The translations under genes and the position numbers were made by a program. Below, one piece after another: positions 1-8,216 of a stretch of 64,000 bases of DNA (positions are counted from its first letter, which is position 1; each line of letters opens with the position of its first letter). Origin of the DNA: an uncultured Pelagibacteraceae bacterium (GTDB lineage Bacteria > Pseudomonadota > Alphaproteobacteria > Pelagibacterales > Pelagibacteraceae); NCBI GenBank assembly GCA_902596975.1, contig CACJWS010000005.1:36057-100056 (forward strand), given 5' to 3'. The notes beneath the pieces were generated by a model. The model searched no databases, was not told the origin of the DNA, and saw nothing but the letters and a program-made list of their open reading frames with translations.

Positions 1-139
1 AAATTATGCTATCGCTTATAACAATGTCGAAATTAAAGATGAAAATTCTACTATGAAAGCTCAAATTATAAAATTAAATCTTTTAACCAAAGATATAAAA
101 ATTAATTCTCAAGATAAAATTAAAATAACAACAAATTAA
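1..139 (+). CDS. C-terminal end of an LptC/LptA-type periplasmic LPS-transport protein (5' truncated by window edge)
   Basis: An open frame runs in from the left edge (first full codon at position 2) and stops with TAA at 137-139. Its last 45 residues have the alternating polar/hydrophobic pattern of beta-jellyroll strands (NNVEIKDENSTMKAQ, then LLTKDIKI), as in the C-termini of OstA/LptC-like proteins that bridge LPS across the periplasm. The TAA overlaps the ATG of lptB (TAATG), so the two are translationally coupled. In alphaproteobacteria lptC and lptA normally precede lptB, which supports the call. LptA and LptC cannot be told apart from this fragment. Confidence 0.55.
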   Translation, partial: NYAIAYNNVEIKDENSTMKAQIIKLNLLTKDIKINSQDKIKITTN

Positions 140-915
140 TGGCCTTAATTAAAAAATTTAAAATTAAAAATTTCATAGATAATGAGAACATTGTCGAAAT
201 AAAAAATGCCTCAGTGTTTTATAATAAAAGACAAATCTTAAATAATTTAAATCTTAAAATAAAAAGACAAGAAATACTTGGAATGTTGGGACCAAATGGT
301 GTTGGTAAATCAACCATCTTTAATTTAATCACAGGTTTAAAAGATCCTAATTATGGTGAAATAATAATTGATGGCATCAATGCTACAAAACTTCCTATTA
401 ATGAGAGATTTACCAGGTTTAAACTGGGTTTGGTCCCACAATATGGAGGATTAATTCATGATCTGACTCTCTTGGATAATCTAAAGTTAGTTGCTGAAAT
501 ACATATTAATGAAAAAGGATTGCGTGAGCAAAAAATAAATAAATTAGTGTCTCAATTTGAATTTGAGGCATTACTAAATATTAAGGCAAAAGATTTATCA
601 GGTGGTCAAAAGAAAAAATTGGTTATTGCGATGGCATTAATTAATGATCCAAAAATATTATTATTAGATGAGCCTTTTGCGGCTTTAGATATATTAACGA
701 TCAAAATGTTACAGGAAATTATTCTTAATTTAAAATCTACAGAGGAAATATCGGTAGTTATTTGCGACCATCAAGCTAGGGACCTATTAAATTGTGTTTC
801 AAGAGCAATAATATTATCTAATGGTAAAATTATTGCCTCAGGAAGTCCAGATGAAGTAATAAGTGATAAGGATGCAAGAACACAATATTTTGGTGATGAA
901 TTTAACATAAACTAA
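139..915 (+). CDS. lptB: LPS export ABC transporter ATP-binding protein LptB
   Basis: This cytoplasmic ATPase of the LptB2FG transporter extracts lipopolysaccharide from the inner membrane. All ABC motifs are visible: Walker A GPNGVGKST at 51-59, Q-loop Gln101, signature LSGGQ at 153-157, Walker B ILLLDE at 173-178 and switch His211. At 258 aa it is slightly longer than the usual ~240, because of an N-terminal extension of about 17 residues rich in Lys/Phe. It starts inside the stop codon of the upstream LptA/LptC-like gene and is followed 7 nt later by aroA instead of rpoN, the common neighbour in other alphaproteobacteria. Confidence 0.93.
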   Translation: MALIKKFKIKNFIDNENIVEIKNASVFYNKRQILNNLNLKIKRQEILGMLGPNGVGKSTIFNLITGLKDPNYGEIIIDGINATKLPINERFTRFKLGLVPQYGGLIHDLTLLDNLKLVAEIHINEKGLREQKINKLVSQFEFEALLNIKAKDLSGGQKKKLVIAMALINDPKILLLDEPFAALDILTIKMLQEIILNLKSTEEISVVICDHQARDLLNCVSRAIILSNGKIIASGSPDEVISDKDARTQYFGDEFNIN

Positions 916-922
916 TTCATCC

Positions 923-2245
923 ATGAAAAATCATATAGAGATTAAGAATATTATTAAACCATTCAAAAGAAAAATCGAAGTAAGTAGTGATAAAAGTATT
1001 TCTATAAGATGTGTATTATTAGCGTCACAAGCAATTGGGAAGTCTAAATTGTACAACTTACTGGAATCAGAAGATGTTATAAATTCTCTAAATTCTATAA
1101 GAAAACTTGGCATCAATGTTAAAAAGAAAAAAAAATATTATGAAATTTTTGGCTACGGGATTAATGGTTATAAATCAAAAAATAAATTAACTATAGATGC
1201 GGGAAACTCAGGTACTTTAGCCCGTTTAATTATGGGCTTACTAGTAAATACAGAAAAACAAATTAAAATTATCGGGGATAAGAGTTTATCAAAGAGAGAT
1301 TTTTCTAGAATTATAAAACCTTTGAAATTATTTGGTACAAATATTATTTCAAAAAGAAATTTGCCAGTAACAATAAAAGGTACAAAATTTTTAAGACCTA
1401 TAAAATATATCGAAAGACTGGGTAGCGCTCAATGTAAGAGTGCGGTGATGCTAGCTGCAATAAAGACACCTGGTAAAACCTTCATCAAAGCAAAAAAGTC
1501 TAGAAATCATACAGAATTAATCTTTAAATATATTAAGATACCCATGAAAATATTTAAAACTAATCAGTATGACTATATAGAAATAAACGGCCCATCTAAT
1601 TTTAATGGGTTTAAATATAAAATTCCTGGAGATATAAGTTCAAGTTCTTTCTTTATAGTGCTCGCTTTGCTTTCTACTAAATCTGAAATTACTATAAGAA
1701 ATGTAAACGTAAATGATTCAAGACTAGGAATTATAAAAATTCTAAATAAGATGAATGCAAAAATTATTTTAAATAATAAAAAAATTTACAAAGGTGAAAA
1801 AATTGCAGATATTATCGTCAAAAGCAATAAAAATTTAAAAGGTTTTAATTGTCCAAAAAATTTAAATAGTTCTGCTATTGATGAATTTTTGGTTATATTT
1901 CTTGTGGCTGCAAAAGCAAAAGGTATCTCTACATTTAAAAATTTATCTGAATTAAATAAAAAAGAAAGTCCAAGACTAGAAATTGCAACTGAAATTTTAA
2001 AAAAAATAGGAGTAAAATATACAAGGTACTCGGATAATATTAAAATATATGGTAACCCTAATCTAAAAATAAAGGGTAAATATAAAATTAATAACTTTAG
2101 AAAAGATCATAGAGTTTTTATGATGTCATGTATTGCGGCTCTTACTTTTGGAGGTGAATGGAGGGTAGAAGATAAAGATTCAATTAAAACATCTTTTCCA
2201 ACATTTATAGAATTATTAAAAAAATTGGGGGCTGAAATAATTTGA
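923..2245 (+). CDS. aroA: 5-enolpyruvylshikimate-3-phosphate synthase
   Basis: This is the sixth step of the shikimate pathway: shikimate-3-phosphate plus PEP gives EPSP in the cytosol. The 440 aa length is normal. Visible motifs are the N-terminal SDKSISIR, GNSGTLARL (94-102), the SAQCKSAV substrate loop near residue 170, PGDISSSSF, and the C-terminal DHRVFM...SFPTF region. It lies in the lptB-aroA-cmk-rpsA order; aroA-cmk-rpsA is widely conserved in proteobacteria. Its TGA overlaps the TTG start of cmk. Two other shikimate genes, aroK and aroB, lie at 35.2-36.8 kb. Confidence 0.95.
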   Translation: MKNHIEIKNIIKPFKRKIEVSSDKSISIRCVLLASQAIGKSKLYNLLESEDVINSLNSIRKLGINVKKKKKYYEIFGYGINGYKSKNKLTIDAGNSGTLARLIMGLLVNTEKQIKIIGDKSLSKRDFSRIIKPLKLFGTNIISKRNLPVTIKGTKFLRPIKYIERLGSAQCKSAVMLAAIKTPGKTFIKAKKSRNHTELIFKYIKIPMKIFKTNQYDYIEINGPSNFNGFKYKIPGDISSSSFFIVLALLSTKSEITIRNVNVNDSRLGIIKILNKMNAKIILNNKKIYKGEKIADIIVKSNKNLKGFNCPKNLNSSAIDEFLVIFLVAAKAKGISTFKNLSELNKKESPRLEIATEILKKIGVKYTRYSDNIKIYGNPNLKIKGKYKINNFRKDHRVFMMSCIAALTFGGEWRVEDKDSIKTSFPTFIELLKKLGAEII

Positions 2246-2907
2246 GTAAATTAAAAAAAATAATTGAATTTAAAATTGCAGCCGATGGCAGTAGTGCCTC
2301 TGGTAAAACCACAGGATGTTATTTGATTTCCAAGAAATTAAAAATGAGATTTTTATCAAGTGGCTTATTATATAGGTACTGTGCTCTAAAAATATTAGAG
2401 AACAATAATTTTTATAATTTTAAACTTATAAATAAAATTTCAAAATCAATCACATTAAAAAAATTAAATAATAAAAAACTTTTTACACCTGAGGTTGCTC
2501 AATTATCTTCTTTAATTGCCAAAAAACCTTTTGTTCGTAAAGCTCTAAAAAATTTTCAAAAAAATTTCATAAATAGTTCAAAGCTTGTAGTGGTTGAGGG
2601 AAGAGATATAGGTTCAAAAATAATGCCAAAGGCAGATTTAAAACTCTTCTTTACTTGCTCTGTTAAAGAAAAAGCAAAGAGGAGGCTTAAAGAATTTAAA
2701 CTTATAAACGAAAAAGTTACTTTAAAACAAGTAGAAAAAGCCCTAATTAAGAGGGATAATGAAGATGTTAAAAGAAAAATAAGTCCCTTGATTATGGTAA
2801 AAAATGCTGTATTAGTCGACACCACTAAATTAAGTATTAAACAGATGGAGGTTAAGTTAATTAATTTAGTCAGAGATTCAATCAAAAAAAAATATGGAAA
2901 TTTATAA
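2242..2907 (+). CDS. cmk: Cytidylate kinase
   Basis: Phosphorylates CMP and dCMP to the diphosphates. The P-loop is DGSSASGKT (15-23), a slight variant of the family's DGPxGxGKG. The VVVEGRDIGS motif and the R-rich lid segment (EKAKRRLKE) follow as expected. The 221 aa length is typical. The start is TTG at 2242, overlapping the aroA stop (TTGA), and no better ATG lies nearby. The 3' end overlaps rpsA by 14 nt, indicating tight coupling in this operon. Confidence 0.92.
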   Translation: MSKLKKIIEFKIAADGSSASGKTTGCYLISKKLKMRFLSSGLLYRYCALKILENNNFYNFKLINKISKSITLKKLNNKKLFTPEVAQLSSLIAKKPFVRKALKNFQKNFINSSKLVVVEGRDIGSKIMPKADLKLFFTCSVKEKAKRRLKEFKLINEKVTLKQVEKALIKRDNEDVKRKISPLIMVKNAVLVDTTKLSIKQMEVKLINLVRDSIKKKYGNL

Positions 2908-4624
2908 AGATCTAAATTCACCAGAGACCCAACAGTTCGAAAAATTGCTAAATAACCAACTTTCTAAGAACAAAATAGAGGAAGGTAAAATTATTGAGGG
3001 AAAGATAACCAAAATCACAGAGAAGTTTGTTTTCATATTTATACCAGGTCTTAAAAGTGAACCAATTGTGGATATTAATGAACTTAAAATAATTGGACTA
3101 AAAGATAAAGTTTCAGTTGGTGAAAATATTCCAGTATTACTTGAAAAAATTGAGGATAAAAATGGAGAAGTTATTGTTTCTGCAATAAAGGCACAAAAAA
3201 TTAAGGGTTGGTACGAATTAGAGAGAGCATATGAAAATAATGAATCGATTATTGGCAAGATTACAACAAAGTGCAAAGGAGGAGTAATTGTTGAACATTC
3301 TGATACTGGTTCTTTGATGTTTTGCCCAGGCTCACAAATAAGTGATAAACCTTTAAAAAATATTGACCACCTAATTGGAGTAGAGCAAAAATTTGCAATT
3401 ATTAAATTAGACAAGCTAAGAGGGAATGCATGTGTTTCTAGAAGACAAATAGTTTCAACAAATAAAAGAGAGGATAAAGCAAAAATAATTGAAAAATTTA
3501 AAATAGGTGACATTATAAAAGATGCAGTTGTAAAGGGTTATTCGTCCTTCGGATGTTTCTTTGAGGTAAATAATGAAATTGATGTTTTGGTTCACTTGCA
3601 AGAAATTTCATATTCAAGAGTAAATCACCCTGATGAAATTTTTAATGTTGGAGAGAAGCATAATCTAAAAGTAATTTCGATTGATCGAGAGAAACTTCAA
3701 ATTGGTTGTTCAATTAAACAATTATCTCCGGATCCTTTTGAGCATATATCTAACTATGAAATTGGAAAAAAATACAAAGTAAAAGTAGATAAAATTACTG
3801 ACTATGGATGTTTTTGCTCGTTGGAGCCAGGACTAAGTACTTTACTTCATAGCAGCGAAATGAGCTGGACAAAAAGAAATATAACTCCAAAAAAATTATT
3901 TAAAATCGGTGATATGATAGATTGTGTAATAACTGAAATTGATAAAGATAAAAGGCGTATCGCGATTTCACATAAACTAACAATAGAAAACCCTTACCAA
4001 TTATTTATGGACAAGTTTCCAGTTGGTAGTGAAATAGACGGAATAATTTCAAGCTCTAATGAATATGCTTTGTACGTAAAACTTGGAGATTTTGAAATAG
4101 ATGGTTTCTTGCATGCGAATGATTTGAGTTATTTAGGAAAGCCAGAAGAGGAGCTAAATAAATACAAAAAAGGAGACAGTTTAAAGGTAAAAATATTAGA
4201 AATTAAAAAAGATGAGCAAAAAATACGTGTTGGTTTAAAGCAGTTAGGAAAAGACCCATTTGATTGGTTTAATGATAAAAAAGTTAATGATGTTGTTACT
4301 GTTCAGGTTATTTCATCAGACAATAAGGGTCTTGTAGTAAGACCAGAAAATTGCGATTTAGATTTTTTAATAAAAAAATCAAATATTGCTCTTAATACAT
4401 CTGATGCAAGGCCATCAAGATTTGTTGGTGGGGAAAGAATAGATGCTGCTATTTCTGAACTAAACATTGAGAAAAGAAAAGTTAATTTAAGTATTAAATT
4501 ACTTGAAGAATTACAAAACAAAGAGGCTGTAACAAAATTTTCAAGCCCATTAAGTGGTAAAAATCTACCATTTTCATCTTTATCTGAGAAGCTAGGCGAT
4601 AAAAAAAATAAAGATGATGAGTAA
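2894..4624 (+). CDS. rpsA: 30S ribosomal protein S1
   Basis: S1 binds mRNA on the 30S subunit and helps unfold and deliver leaders with weak Shine-Dalgarno sequences, which matters in a genome with so few clear SD sites. Six S1/OB repeats can be placed at about 33-98, 118-184, 204-275, 290-361, 376-448 and 464-536. Repeats 3 and 4 are the clearest (for example GYSSFGCFFEV and ITDYGCFCSLEPG). The 576 aa length is normal for alphaproteobacteria. It overlaps cmk and precedes the IHF-like gene, as in many proteobacteria. Confidence 0.95.
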   Translation: MEIYKDLNSPETQQFEKLLNNQLSKNKIEEGKIIEGKITKITEKFVFIFIPGLKSEPIVDINELKIIGLKDKVSVGENIPVLLEKIEDKNGEVIVSAIKAQKIKGWYELERAYENNESIIGKITTKCKGGVIVEHSDTGSLMFCPGSQISDKPLKNIDHLIGVEQKFAIIKLDKLRGNACVSRRQIVSTNKREDKAKIIEKFKIGDIIKDAVVKGYSSFGCFFEVNNEIDVLVHLQEISYSRVNHPDEIFNVGEKHNLKVISIDREKLQIGCSIKQLSPDPFEHISNYEIGKKYKVKVDKITDYGCFCSLEPGLSTLLHSSEMSWTKRNITPKKLFKIGDMIDCVITEIDKDKRRIAISHKLTIENPYQLFMDKFPVGSEIDGIISSSNEYALYVKLGDFEIDGFLHANDLSYLGKPEEELNKYKKGDSLKVKILEIKKDEQKIRVGLKQLGKDPFDWFNDKKVNDVVTVQVISSDNKGLVVRPENCDLDFLIKKSNIALNTSDARPSRFVGGERIDAAISELNIEKRKVNLSIKLLEELQNKEAVTKFSSPLSGKNLPFSSLSEKLGDKKNKDDE

Positions 4625-4628
4625 TTAA

Positions 4629-4916
4629 TTGTCGAAAAAATCTGAAATTATAAGCAAACTAGCCAATAATTACCCTAACTTTATCAGAAAAGACCTAATA
4701 AAACTTATAGAGATTATTATATCTGAAATGAAATATTCTTTAAAAAGACGAGAAAGAGTAGAATTAAGAGATACTTTTACATTAGAGACAAGATTGCAAA
4801 AAGAAAGGATTGGAAGAAATCCGAGAACTAATGAAAAAGTCTTTGTAAAAGAAAAATATTCAATAATTTTCAAATCGTCGAAAATGTGGTCAAAAAAAAT
4901 AAATGATGAAAAATAA
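4629..4916 (+). CDS. ihfB: Integration host factor beta-type DNA-bending protein
   Basis: A small basic HU/IHF-family protein (95 aa). The N-terminal helices are followed by beta-arm residues, with the diagnostic proline-loop segment GRNPRTNEK at 62-70, which inserts into the minor groove and kinks DNA. Position directly downstream of rpsA is the classic ihfB location and favours IHF-beta over HU. The start is TTG at 4629, 4 nt after the rpsA stop. The 3' end overlaps pyrF by 14 nt. Confidence 0.88.
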   Translation: MSKKSEIISKLANNYPNFIRKDLIKLIEIIISEMKYSLKRRERVELRDTFTLETRLQKERIGRNPRTNEKVFVKEKYSIIFKSSKMWSKKINDEK

Positions 4917-5577
4917 AATTTTTATTGCTTGCGATACTACGAATATAAAAAAAATCAGGAATATAGTGAATAATACGAAAACTAATAAATTAAGAATTGG
5001 ATATAAATTTGGATTAGAATTTTTGAATTCTAAAAATGGGAGGAAATTTATTCAAAAATTAAAAAAGAAAACTATATTTGGTGACTTTAAATTTTCAGAT
5101 ATTCCAAATACATGTGCATCCGCTATAAAATCTGTTAAAGATTTAAATTTTAATTATATAACTATACACACTAATTGTGGATTAAATGCACTAAAAGCTG
5201 CAAAAAAAGTTGCAGGCAATGTTAAATTAATTGGTGTCACTACCCTTACATCTCTAGATAATAAATCTCTTAAAGAAATAGGATTTAGTGAAAATATTAA
5301 TAAAGTCGTATTAAAGCAAGCTATATTAGCAAGAAAGGCAAACTTAGATGCTATAGTATGTAGTCCTAAGGAAGTTAAACTAGTAAAAAAAGTATTCAAA
5401 AAGGAAATCATAACACCAGGAATAAGATTTAATTCTAGATTAAATGATCAAAAAAGAGTTTTAACTCCTAAGCAAGCTTATAAAAATGGAAGTGATTGGC
5501 TCGTAATAGGAAGACCAATAACCAAAGGTAATATTAAACAAAATATTAAAAAATTAATTGATCACTTAAGTCAATGA
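4903..5577 (+). CDS. pyrF: Orotidine 5'-phosphate decarboxylase
   Basis: Final step of UMP synthesis. The catalytic tetrad motif DFKFSDIPNT (61-70) carries the D-x-K-x2-D residues, and the phosphate-gripper region TPGIR is present near residue 170. The 224 aa length is normal. Two in-frame ATGs stand in tandem (4903 and 4906); either could be used, and both lie inside the ihfB 3' end. The gene is followed by trpF with an ATGA overlap, matching the alphaproteobacterial pyrF-trpF-trpB-trpA order. Confidence 0.92.
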   Translation: MMKNKIFIACDTTNIKKIRNIVNNTKTNKLRIGYKFGLEFLNSKNGRKFIQKLKKKTIFGDFKFSDIPNTCASAIKSVKDLNFNYITIHTNCGLNALKAAKKVAGNVKLIGVTTLTSLDNKSLKEIGFSENINKVVLKQAILARKANLDAIVCSPKEVKLVKKVFKKEIITPGIRFNSRLNDQKRVLTPKQAYKNGSDWLVIGRPITKGNIKQNIKKLIDHLSQ

Positions 5578-6191
5578 TTAAAGGTTTAAAAATTTGCGGG
5601 ATCTCAGATCCTAAAACTTTAAACTATATTTTAAATCATAAATACAAACCTTCTATGATAGGATTCATTACAAATTATGAGAAAAGTAGAAGATTTATTG
5701 AATATGACAAATTACAAAGTTTAATTAATGTTGATAAAAAGAATGTAAACTTTGTCTCTGTTCTTGTGAGTCCTAACGATGAGATTTTAGAAAAGATTAA
5801 AGATTTAAATTTTGACTATTATCAGCTTTACGATGTAGATCCTGAAAGAACAGAAGAAATTAAATCAAAATATAAAATAAAAATAATATCTGCTCTTACA
5901 ATTTCTGAAGAAGCTGACGTAATTAAATATAAAAATTATCTAGAAATATCAGATATAATTTTATTTGATTCAAAAGGATATCATAAATCTGAAAATTTTG
6001 ATCACAAACTGCTGGATATTGTACCGAATGAATTAAATAAAATGATTGCAGGAAATATACAAATAGAAGATATTTCAAATTTTAAAAATAAAAACTTTAT
6101 GATTGATCTTAGTGGGGCGTTAGAAGACGAAAATGGAAAAAAAGATTTAAGTAAAATTGATAAATTGTTAAACTTATCTGCAAAAATATGA
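5574..6191 (+). CDS. trpF: Phosphoribosylanthranilate isomerase (divergent TrpF)
   Basis: By position and fold this is TrpF, which isomerises PRA to CdRP in tryptophan synthesis. The N-terminal KICGI with base Cys8, the SRRFI arginine site, an ILFDS segment holding the likely acid Asp, and a C-terminal NGKKDLSKI block are recognisable. Several usually invariant motifs are changed: VQLHG reads YQLYD, the GGTGK..DW phosphate loop reads GYHKSENFD, and DVSSGVE reads DLSGALE. The length (205 aa) is normal. It overlaps pyrF and trpB by 4 nt each. The (beta/alpha)8 family assignment is firm; the exact catalytic competence is less so. Confidence 0.8.
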   Translation: MIKGLKICGISDPKTLNYILNHKYKPSMIGFITNYEKSRRFIEYDKLQSLINVDKKNVNFVSVLVSPNDEILEKIKDLNFDYYQLYDVDPERTEEIKSKYKIKIISALTISEEADVIKYKNYLEISDIILFDSKGYHKSENFDHKLLDIVPNELNKMIAGNIQIEDISNFKNKNFMIDLSGALEDENGKKDLSKIDKLLNLSAKI

Positions 6192-7432
6192 AACTTAAAA
6201 AGGGAATTCCTGTAATAGACCAAGGTAATAAACTTGGATTTTGGGGAGGTAAATTTGGAGGAAACTTTGTTCCTGAAACATTAAAAAAACCTATCGAAGA
6301 TTTAGAAGTGCTATTTAACAAACTTAAAAAAGATAAAAAATTCATACAAGAAAGAGATAAATGTTTTAAAAATTGGGTTGGTGTACCTACTCGATTTATT
6401 AAATTAGAGAATTTAACGAAACATGTGGGTGGAGCTCAAATTTGGTCTAAAGTTGTTTCAGATGCAAATGGTGGTGCACACAAAGTCTACAACGCAACTG
6501 TCCATTGTTTACTTGCAAAACGCTCTGGTAAAAAAGTTATAATTGGGGACACAGGCGCCGGGTATGCGGGTAAAATGTTAAGTATGGCTGCAAAAAAGTT
6601 TGGTCTTAAATGTAAAATTTTCATGGGTGCGAAAGATATTGCAAGACAACAACCAAATGTAAAAGCGATGAAAAAAAATGGTGCCGAAGTAGTTCCGGTT
6701 TATTCAGGAAGTCAAACACTTGTGGATGCTGTTTCAGAATGTATGAGGTTCTGGGTTGCTAATTGTGATACTACAGCCATGTGTGTTGGAAGCACAGTAG
6801 GGCCAGCTGTTTTTGTTCGTATTTGCGGATGGAGTACTAGTCAAATTTCAAGAGAGTTAAAAGTTCAATTAATTGATGAGTTTGGATCAATTCCGAAAAA
6901 ACTTAAACTTTACAATTGTGTGGGTGGTGGAAGTTCGAGTTTTGGGTTTTGGAATGAATTTATGGATTATGATAAAAAGCAGTGTGAATTTATTGGCGTA
7001 GAAGCTGGGGGACCTGAAAAAAGCAAAAAACATGCAGCACCTTTAACTTATGGTTCTAAAATTGGAATTTTACATGGTGCAGCCCAATATGTTAATCAAG
7101 ACTCAGATGGACAAATAGAAGAGACAGAATCTATTTCAGCGGGTTTAGATTACCCTGGAATTTCTCCGCTTCATTGTTTTTTAAAAGACACAAAGAGAGC
7201 TAGATATACTGCAGCGAGTGATGAACAAGCATTAGAAGCTTACAAACTTGTTACAAGATTTGAAAAATTAAGACCATCTCTTGAACCTAGCCATGCGTTC
7301 GCTGTTGCTATATCTGAATCTAAAAAATTGAGCAAAGATACGATAGTAGTAGTTAACAGTTGTGGTGATGCTTACAAGGACCGAGGAATTTTAGAGAAAA
7401 GATTAGGAAAAAAATATGTTAAATCCAATTAG
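6188..7432 (+). CDS. trpB: Tryptophan synthase beta-chain family protein with altered active-site loops
   Basis: A fold-type II PLP enzyme clearly homologous to TrpB: the GGNFVPETL N-terminus, AHK with PLP lysine Lys99, MGAKD..RQ.PNV, ISAGLDYPG (Asp321) and LEPSHA (Glu366) are retained. The carboxylate/indole loop that is ETGAGQHG in canonical TrpB reads DTGAGYAG (121-128). The GGGSNAIG phosphate loop reads GGGSSSFG (246-253). The LSGRGDKD segment reads SCGDAYKD (391-398), placing Cys392 where Ser contacts the PLP ring nitrogen. The length is 414 aa. It sits between trpF and trpA and overlaps trpA by 17 nt. It may be a working but diverged TrpB, or an enzyme with changed specificity. Confidence 0.8.
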   Translation: MKLKKGIPVIDQGNKLGFWGGKFGGNFVPETLKKPIEDLEVLFNKLKKDKKFIQERDKCFKNWVGVPTRFIKLENLTKHVGGAQIWSKVVSDANGGAHKVYNATVHCLLAKRSGKKVIIGDTGAGYAGKMLSMAAKKFGLKCKIFMGAKDIARQQPNVKAMKKNGAEVVPVYSGSQTLVDAVSECMRFWVANCDTTAMCVGSTVGPAVFVRICGWSTSQISRELKVQLIDEFGSIPKKLKLYNCVGGGSSSFGFWNEFMDYDKKQCEFIGVEAGGPEKSKKHAAPLTYGSKIGILHGAAQYVNQDSDGQIEETESISAGLDYPGISPLHCFLKDTKRARYTAASDEQALEAYKLVTRFEKLRPSLEPSHAFAVAISESKKLSKDTIVVVNSCGDAYKDRGILEKRLGKKYVKSN

Positions 7433-8216
7433 TGTAGCATTTAAAAAAGCAAAACAAGAAAATAGGCCAGCTTTACTAACTTATACCGTTGCTGGTGATA
7501 GCTCAAAAAAACAATCTTTAAATATATTAAAATCAATTTCTAAAAATGCTGATATTTTAGAATTAGGCGTACCCCATAACACCCCTGTAGCAGATGGAAG
7601 TCAGATTCAAACAAGCGCCTATAGAGCAATCAAAAATGGAATTAAAGTAAATGATATTTTCAAAATTGTAAAAGACTTTAAAAAGTTTGATAAAGATAAA
7701 CCTATTATATTAATGGGCTATTATAATATGATCTTTCAATATGGTGAAAATAAATTCTTAAATAAATGTAAGTTATCTGGGGTAAATGGATTAATAGTTG
7801 TAGATTTACCTTGGCCAGAAAATAAGAATTTCGCAAAAAAATGTAAGAAAAAATCTATCTATTTTATTCAGCTTTTATCACCAACAACAACAAAAATTAG
7901 GCTAAAAAAAATTATAAGAGACTCTCATCCTATGAATTATTTTATTTCAATGTTGAGCACAACAGGTGGTAAACTAAAAGTTTCGCCTAATGATATATTA
8001 AAAAATTATACCAAAATAAAAAAAATTGATCCGAAAAAAGAAATTGTTATTGGTTTTGGAATCACTGAAAAAACAATTGGCAAACTCAAATCTGCAGATG
8101 GATTAGTTGTTGGAAGTGCTTTTTGTAAGGAAATTAGCAAGAGTTTAAAGCATAGACAAAATCCTGTCACAAATGTAAGTAAGCTAGTAAAAAAATTAAA
8201 AAGTAAAATTCTATGA
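7416..8216 (+). CDS. trpA: Tryptophan synthase alpha-chain family protein
   Basis: Cleaves indole-3-glycerol phosphate and normally channels indole to TrpB. It is a (beta/alpha)8 barrel of 266 aa. Both catalytic acids are present at Glu49 (ILELGVP) and Asp60 (VADG). The usual PFSDP segment between them, part of the alpha/beta interface, reads PHNTP. The SVTGVTG stretch reads SMLSTTGG. The downstream GFGI and GLVVGSA phosphate-binding motifs are intact. It overlaps trpB by 17 nt and accD by 4 nt, so trpB, trpA and accD are translationally coupled. Confidence 0.85.
   Translation: MLNPISVAFKKAKQENRPALLTYTVAGDSSKKQSLNILKSISKNADILELGVPHNTPVADGSQIQTSAYRAIKNGIKVNDIFKIVKDFKKFDKDKPIILMGYYNMIFQYGENKFLNKCKLSGVNGLIVVDLPWPENKNFAKKCKKKSIYFIQLLSPTTTKIRLKKIIRDSHPMNYFISMLSTTGGKLKVSPNDILKNYTKIKKIDPKKEIVIGFGITEKTIGKLKSADGLVVGSAFCKEISKSLKHRQNPVTNVSKLVKKLKSKIL

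Noticed and set aside
2902..3513. 203-codon minus-strand open frame inside rpsA
   Set aside because: Antisense to S1 repeats 1-3; the serine/isoleucine-rich product is what AT-rich coding DNA yields in reverse, with no domain recognised.
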